Positions 57,701 through 64,000 of a stretch of 64,000 bases of DNA are shown here, one piece after another. Under the pieces are notes generated by a model. The model did not search any database. It saw nothing but the letters and a program-made list of their open reading frames with translations, and was not told the origin of the DNA. Position 1 is the stretch's first letter, and every line of letters starts with the position of its first letter. The DNA is from Acanthosepion lycidas (Eukaryota > Mollusca > Cephalopoda > Sepiida > Sepiidae): assembly GCA_963932145.1 (NCBI GenBank), contig OZ010573.1, positions 23,596,565 through 23,660,564 of the forward strand, written 5' to 3'. The position numbers were made by a program, and so were the translations under genes.

Positions 57701-58657
57701 GCCTATTTAAGATCTTGGAGGCATTGAGTTTTGTTAGTTGAACATGGATTGATAACTAACCACCATTTTGGGAATCACTAACCTTACAGATTTATCTTTT
57801 TTCTTTCTTTCATTCTTTCTAAACCAAGATCACTTCTTACCCAACCCAAATACTGCACGAAAGGATCATATGCCAATGATTGAAACTTTTCTTTCTTCAA
57901 ACATCAGTGCCATACAATCTAAGATATTTTTTTTAATGTCCTTTTTCTATAAATCTTTGTTTCTATGTTAACCAGCCTCCAAAAATGGCAGGGGTTTCAT
58001 AAAAAGTGCCAATCATCTTCAATTACCAACAAAACCAGGGAGAATTTTGTCCTCAGTCAATTCTTTTATTTGTTGGCTCTGGACTATCTTTGAATATTTT
58101 TTTTTTTCTGATTTTTGTCAAACCCATTTTTTTTTTTTTTATTCTGACACTTTTTCAAATCCTAAAATGGGTACTTTTTATATGGTTCATAGATATGTTC
58201 ACATATACTTTGAATTTCTTACTAAAGAAGCCAAATATAATACCAACTTTTCAAGATCTTGCAATGACAAAAATATTGTCACGTGACTATACTACTTTTA
58301 TATATAAATTTCTTTTTAGATCTTTCTCAAAATCCTTAGTGGTATTTCTATTCTCTGTCATAATGTATGATTCTTTTAATAGTTTCATTGCTTCTCTTAT
58401 TACAAATATTATGATAGCCATTATTTTTTTTATTAACACTTTGGCTGCTGTAGACATGCTTATACATCTTAAAAAACTGTAATTGCCTACTGTTGACATA
58501 TATTTATATATTTTCAAGACACTGTGAAATGTTAGTCCCTAACACTGGTGTTATGAACTAACTAGCACTTAATGCTATTTCCAAACCAATATAGATCTAT
58601 AGTGGCATAAAATAGAACTTGTTTTGTCACATATTTTTATCATTTTGTGTGTTAAAG
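54785..58657. other. AT-rich intergenic sequence
   Basis: No gene supported. A small hairpin GAAAATGTTTTGCACA / TGCAAAAAACATTTTC lies at about 55455-55495. Long frames around 58006-58482 are hydrophobic only because the sequence is T-rich. Confidence 0.5.
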
Positions 58658-58837
58658 GTGTCATTGAGCCCAATCTGTACTGCAGAGTAACTGAAATCAA
58701 AATGGTGGCAACCATGAGGAATTGTCATCAACATCTAAATGTTCAGCAAATAGACAAAATTTTTGCCAATTCAGAAGACAAATTATTTGATGAACGAAGT
58801 GGACATTATTCTGCCAATTCAAGTGTGTCCTCAGTAG
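58658..58837 (+). CDS. Isolated candidate coding exon, host gene unknown
   Basis: 180 bp, phase 1 at both ends, with acceptor TGTTAAAG and a strong donor GTAG|GTAAGG. The exon encodes about 60 residues of clearly non-simple sequence (VIEPNLYCRVTEIKMVATMR, NCHQHLNVQQIDKIF, then KLFDERSGHYSANSSVSSV). The open frame has ordinary amino-acid composition, unlike the T-rich frames around it. I do not recognise the protein. Neighbouring exons are not visible, so the gene probably lies mainly outside the window, or this is an alternative exon. After the donor the frame quickly loses coding character. The acceptor has only a moderate pyrimidine tract. Confidence 0.55.
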
Positions 58838-59073
58838 GTAAGGAGGACCAAAGTGTCAATAATTTTCAGCCATTTATCTCAGCCGCAATCATCATACAAA
58901 ATAATCAAGGTGGCTGTGGTGGACATGGAAGAGTTTGTTCCTTATTTTTTGTAAAATATGCCAGCACAGCCAGGCAACAAGGCTATAACAATGCAGCAGT
59001 GAAAGTGTTAATTCTTTCTTGATTCCAATTAATTTTTCATCATTTTTTGTTTTAATTTATATCTTAATTATTC

Positions 59074-59111
<38 letters not shown>

Positions 59112-59592
59112 AATTCTTATAATTTTTGGACATTTTTCATTAAGTTTGTACACTTGTCTACCATGTCTTGATCACAATACTCTGATCAATCCGGCTTCAT
59201 ATGACATACAACCAGCTTTTCATTACTCATCCCAAAACTTAGAAGAATTCACATTTTTTTCCCTTGTTGCTTGTTGTTCCACATATTTTTGTTTTGTTAA
59301 AGAATTCTCAGAGAGTTTTTCTATGTTTCCAATTTGATTACCTGCTGAAGAAAGCCAACCTTACACAGTTTACCTGAGCACATTGTAAGAAATACTGTTT
59401 GCCTTTTTTTTTTTTCCTTTTTGATATAACAAATCCTTCAGCTTCTTGCTACCAATCCCCAAAACAAAAACCCCAAAACTTCCTTTATTATATGCACACT
59501 AGTTCCCTTTTTTAAAGAAAGAGAAATATCTCTCATTCTTATATGTAACTTAAATTCATAATTACTGAATAATATATATATGTGTGTGTGTG

Positions 59593-59638
<46 letters not shown>

Positions 59639-60580
59639 TTGTCCAATACTTAAGTCTCTCACAAATGTGAATGAGTTAATATTGACAGTCTCATCAAGGA
59701 AAATAACTCTTTAATGTCCTACATTTTCTTTTCTATAATGCCATTTTAAAAACTATTGGCCTTTTATTTCCAATAACTTTTCAAGGCACAAAGAATTTGG
59801 ATGTACAATTTACAATCTCTATTCACTTTAGTGCTTTACTTAAGACAATATTGAAATCTACAAATTTGTTCATTTTTTTTTTTTTTTTCCAATTTCGTTT
59901 CTATAACATGCAGTAAAAGCTGTAAAGTGAAAAATCTCTTTCACTGCTATTCAGGGAGAAACACCTACCCCGTCCCTTGTGGTCCTGCCCCTTTTCAAAA
60001 TAAACACAGCCAAATACCTACACACTTTCCCTTAAATCTTCACATTATTTGGCAAATATTTGAATTAGATTCATGACTTCTATGTCTTTCTTTATAAATT
60101 TTTTTTTTTTTTTTTTTTTTTTTGTGGGATGTCGGGGGGGCGTAAATTTTATTATATATATAAAAAAATATAAATAAATAATTGAAATCATGTCCTTGCA
60201 TGGACAAAAGGTTTGGTCAATTTTTTTTTCAAATATGTGCCTTCTTTCTGCAGCCACTATCAACCTTATTGACCATAGCAGGAGCTGTCATCTTTTTGTT
60301 GTTGTTCTTGTTGTTGCAAGTTTTAAATTTCTTAGATTTTTTTCTTTTTTAATTTAAAATTCAACCTTTTTTTCTCTCTCTTATCACCACCCTTTCATTC
60401 ATTTCTCTCTGCACCATTTCATCAAATAGTTGTCTCTTGTTAAAAGAAACTCTGAATCATAAATATTGCCCTGGGTAATAAAAGAAAAAAAAAAACAAAC
60501 AATTTCAAAAGACATTATTATTACTTCTCATCATTCCATCAATATTTTTTATTTATATATTCCAGGTGAATTTCTAGTCT

Positions 60581-60625
<45 letters not shown>

Positions 60626-61263
60626 CTGAGGTAATATTAACAAGTAGCAAAAAAAAAACACTATTATGATGAATGACATTCGTGTGGAATCCAAATTGTT
60701 TTGTCTTTTTTTTTTTTTTCTTTTTTGGTGGTCAGTCAAATGCGGCAAAACTGGAATTTCTCACGTTTACTCTTCATTTTTAATGTTTTTTTTTTTTCCT
60801 TTGTTTCTTGCCTTCAAATATCATTCAGAATTGCTTCAGCATTCTCAATCTAGAAACGTCAATTTCTTTATAATGTGGTGTTTCAAAGCAAATTTTGCAA
60901 ATCAAGTCTATTTTGTTTTTTTTAATTATGCAAATTATTCTAAACTTTTTGAATAGACACTGTTGATCTAGTTATAAAATAGCATTAGTTGATTTGTAAG
61001 TGGAAATAATCATTGTTTAAAATAATCTATAATAATTCTTGACTTGCTGTAGGTTTAATTATTATAAAAATCAATTTAAAATGGCATTTATTTAAATATT
61101 TATTTGACTTTTACCACTTCACCTGCCACACATTTATTATTTGAAAACAAATCTTGGAGCCAATTTTCACAACACTAATTTGGTACTAGTTTACCATGAC
61201 ATATAATCATTTTAGTGAATAATTCTTTCACTTAATAACAAACTGGTGACAAGGCCTCAGCAA
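58838..61263. other. AT-rich sequence with simple repeats
   Basis: Contains a poly(A) run (59079-59107), a (TG)n/(TA)n/(CA)n array (59573-59638), a poly(T) run (60100-60122) and (AT)n (60584-60622). No gene is supported. If the exon at 58658 is real, this is its downstream intron. Confidence 0.5.
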
Positions 61264-61890
61264 TTTACAGTTGAGTTGGCCAGATGTAACTGTAAGTTCT
61301 ATGCTAAGTTTCTTTTCTCTCACTTCTCGCCTGTGGAACTCTCTTCCGGCTCCTAATATACTCTTTTTGAGTAGTTACACGTCTACTTATCATCTCTCAG
61401 TTGCGTCTCTGTCTTTGGGTAGAGTGCACTCAGGGGCTTCTCTGTCAAAGAACAGAGAGGCAACTGAAGAAAATAATACTGAAGGTGCCCAGCCCTGGGG
61501 AACAGCTCCTTGAGGCCGTGCCCCCCCATTGCACCAGAGGAAGGGATCGGTGCTTGCACCGAGGCCAGCACAACCGACAGTTGCAGGGCTGAGTGGAATT
61601 TTTGTTCCTGTCCTGGGTGTATGCGCTCAGGTCTCCACCTAAAAACAGACCTTGCGTCACATCTCGTTCTAGTGGGGGGGACAGAGTAAATACTTATTCT
61701 CTTCTGGCTCCATGCTTTCCAGTCAACTTTAACCTTCAAAAATTTAAATGCAATGTCAATCATTATCTATTGTTCTCACCCGTTAGTAATGTTTTTGTTT
61801 CCTAATTCTTCTACACCCAGTACCCCCCCCCCTTGTGTCTTAGTGGCTTTACTGCCTTGCTTAGGGTGAAATCTAAAAATAAAAAATAAA
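61264..61890 (+). mobile_element. LINE 3' end split by a GC-rich insert
   Basis: Left part 61300-61350 (CTCACTTCTCGCCTGTGGAA) and right part about 61708-61880 (CTTTCCAGTCAACTTTAACC, TTGTGTCTTAGTGGC, TGCCTTGCTTAGGGTGAAAT) correspond to the 3' end of the LINE at 22180-24885 (CTCTCGCCTGTAGAACTC; GCGTCCTAGTGGCTTC; CCTTGCTTGGGGTGAAATG). Between them lie about 300 bp with no counterpart there, much richer in GC (GCCCAGCCCTGGGGAACAGC, GGCCAGCACAACCGACAGTT). The insert has no recognised coding content. Confidence 0.7.
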
Positions 61891-61907
61891 AAATGTATAT
61901 ACATATA

Positions 61908-62270
61908 GATATAAAACCGACTCCCCACGTTATGTCCAATAGAATTTTAATACGAGTTTACCCATGCAATGAAAAATGTAAGCATATTTTATTATATTCT
62001 TACTATTATTAAAATAACTTTTCAGACGCGAGTTTTTAAATATATTTATTTCTAACTACTGTATGAATAGATAGTCATTTTGAGGGATTAGTCTTTTATT
62101 TAATAACAATATAAAACCGATCCCCCACTTTATGTCCATTAGAATCTTATATTAATACAAGTTCACCCATGCCATAAAAATGTCAGTGTATTTTGCTAAG
62201 TCCTCACTATTATTAAAATAGGTTTCTACATTTGAGTTTTGTAAATGTATTTTTTTCTAATTATTACTTT
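61908..62270. repeat. Imperfect tandem duplication, period about 200 bp
   Basis: ATAAAACCGACTCCCCACG (61911) recurs as ATAAAACCGATCCCCCAC (62112). Aligned downstream blocks are TTATGTCCAATAGAAT, ACCCATGC, ACTATTATTAAAATA and GAGTTTT. Divergence is moderate. Confidence 0.75.
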
Positions 62271-62274
62271 TGGT

Positions 62275-63200
62275 GTACACTTCACTTTTATAGTCTTTTT
62301 ACATCCCAACTTTGTAAACATTTTTTAATAGTTTGCCATTCATTATGGCAAAGATATTATCACCAAGTGTTGTCTGTGCAAGTGAGGTAAAAGTTTAGTT
62401 ATCGCTTTTGCACTGATGAAACAGGCATTGCATACAAAAATATACAACTACATGCCATATCATATAATAAACTACCTTAAATATTTTTTTTTTATTAAAG
62501 CATTATCTAGGTTCAATATTTAAGATTTTTTGATTTTCCAAAAGGAATATTTTTCTTTTTAATTTTAAATGGTTTATTTTTTAATTATATTAATATTTAT
62601 AATAAAAAATATCATTATAGCTCAGTTTTTATTCAGTCTAGACAATGTATTTATCTATTCTTTATAGATATTTTGATCAGCAGAATTCAAAACTCAGCTG
62701 CTTGAAAATGTACAAAGATAGTTAGACATGGGATGGATATACCATCTGTGTAAAGCAAAAACACGATAGATTTCAACAATTTTGATAATCCCACCAGAAA
62801 GTGATTATTCAAAATATTGTTGACACCAATGAGTATTGGGTTCAAAGAAGTTGCCTTAATCAGCAGACATTCATCTTTTTATTAATCTGTTCAATGTCAT
62901 TATTCATTTAAATCAAATTTTGTCATTACCAGATGCCTATGTCTTGTGTAAATTTCATTAGTAGATATAAAGTCTTTATCACAATCTTGTGAGTACCTCA
63001 GCTTCTTCCTGAAAGTTACATTCAATGAAAATAAGAATTCATGTGGCCATTTTCTGAAAGAAGGAAATTCCATTTCCTTTTTTTATGAAAGGCTGTAAAA
63101 TAGAATGGCAAAATCATTCTAGTAACAATGAAAGCAACAAAAAATAAATTTCAATCATCCAAACACCTTGAAATAATTGTTGTTTTTTTTTCTTTATGCA
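62275..63200. other. AT-rich sequence, nothing recognised
   Basis: No coding region or clear repeat is supported. Confidence 0.5.
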
Positions 63201-63203
63201 TAT

Positions 63204-63656
63204 CAGCGTTTCTCAACCTTTTTACCCTTGTAGAACCCTGAAATAGTTTTCCTGTCTCGGGGAACCCCTACATAAAAATGATTATATACCATTATTAATA
63301 TTATATTTAATTATGATATCATATATTTATTCTTTTATATTTTTATTATAGTTTATATGGTAAACATTTTTTTTCAGATAAACATATTTGAGGAAAAAAA
63401 TGACTTCCTTTTTTTCCTCAAATGTATTAGCAATGCAAAAAAAATCATATTGCTCATTCATGAAGAATCTGTAAACACACACAAAAAATGAAATATAAAT
63501 AACCAATATCTTTATAATAACCAAAGATTATCCAACAATATGCTGTACTTGTATTATAAAATTAAACAAAAATACATTAGCTTGTTTCTCATGGAATCCC
63601 TCGTAACCTCTTGCGGGAACTCTAGGGTTCGACAGAATATTGGTTGAGAAATACTG
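63204..63656. mobile_element. hAT-type non-autonomous element, about 453 bp
   Basis: The left end CAGCGTTTCTCAACC and the right end GGTTGAGAAATACTG are inverted complements with two mismatches, a common hAT terminal form. Just inside are GTAGAACCCTGAAATAG and GGAATCCCTCGTAACC patches typical of such elements, and the middle is AT-rich. No clear 8-bp duplication is left and no transposase is present. Confidence 0.7.
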
Positions 63657-63764
63657 AGATGTACTGCAGTATTTCTCTTTATGTCCGTTGAGTTATCTCC
63701 CTTAGATTTTTTATACCACTGTTACTAAATATCTACTAAGTTAGACATTATCATAAGGCAACAG

Positions 63765-63833
63765 CAGTATAGCCCCTCACTATCCTCGCAAACTAGTCAA
63801 ACTTGCTGACCATTACACCATAATGAACATCCA
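63765..63833 (-). repeat. tRNA-like SINE head remnant
   Basis: The reverse strand reads GGATGTTCATTATGGTGTAA, then TGGTCAGCAAGTTTGACTAG, similar to the tRNA-like head at 14893-14981. The B box is eroded. Confidence 0.4.
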
Positions 63834-64000
63834 GCTATATTTGTTGTTTGTGGCTATTTGGAATAAATTTCAGAAAGTGTTTTTTTTTTTCCTTTTTTAA
63901 ATCACTAAAGTTTACTCATTACAAGGTTCCAGAACTACTCAAGGTAGAGGATTACTGAAAAAGGAGATTGTAGGAAATAAAGATTATAAGGAGGATAGAT

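Noticed and set aside
58006-58482. 158-codon hydrophobic frame resembling a membrane protein
   Set aside because: The hydrophobicity follows from T-rich sequence (TTT, ATT and CTT codons). No conserved motif and no splice context are seen.
61383-61763. 126-codon reverse-strand frame
   Set aside because: It spans the boundary between the LINE tail and the GC-rich insert and has no known domain, so a real gene is unlikely.
1-64000. LTR retroelements, retrovirus or Polinton copies, CRISPR arrays, rRNA genes
   Set aside because: No paired long terminal repeats, gag/pol/env-like or capsid-like frames, spaced direct-repeat arrays or rRNA-like blocks were recognised.

Overview
This is a eukaryotic, AT-rich stretch of animal genome made of one spliced host gene, one isolated candidate exon and a dense load of degraded transposable elements. 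The mix of Penelope-like, RTE-like and Jockey/CR1-like elements, Helitron, mariner, Tc1, hAT and tRNA-derived SINE sequences, with many (TA)n and (CA)n arrays, suggests a lophotrochozoan and probably a cephalopod mollusc. That placement is inference; no single feature proves it.

The main gene is on the + strand and has four coding exons: 2717-4377, 15111-15260, 21665-21796 and 34616-35541. Every internal junction is GT..AG and every intron is phase 1. The spliced reading frame closes exactly: from the ATG at 3105 it gives 826 codons plus a stop. Exon 1 carries a DUF3504 / Crypton-type tyrosine-recombinase-like domain of the kind found in KIAA1958, QRICH1 and ZMYM proteins. The expected C-terminal catalytic residues are not visible, so it reads as a domesticated nuclear protein and not as an active recombinase. 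The last exon is a long Ser/Thr-rich, probably disordered tail. The 5' part of exon 1 needs two changes of reading frame in low-complexity sequence.

Intron 1 (4378-15110) holds a 715-bp foldback, an RTE-like fragment, a tRNA-derived SINE, a Penelope-like GIY-YIG fragment followed directly by a complete non-autonomous Helitron, and older SINE copies. Intron 2 holds an 80-bp mariner MITE built like human MADE1, plus RTE-like and other LINE remains. Intron 3 holds a nearly full-length LINE ORF2, four mariner relics, two Tc1 relics, a second 80-bp MITE and a LINE tail.

Downstream of the gene (35542-64000) are SINE copies whose 3' ends run into (TA)n arrays, several hairpin or foldback units, two hAT-type MITEs, a third mariner MITE with a lengthened hairpin inside a nested palindrome, and LINE remnants. 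One isolated, well-formed coding exon (58658-58837) probably belongs to a gene that continues outside the window. I found no retrovirus, LTR element, Polinton, rRNA gene, CRISPR array or convincing functional tRNA gene.
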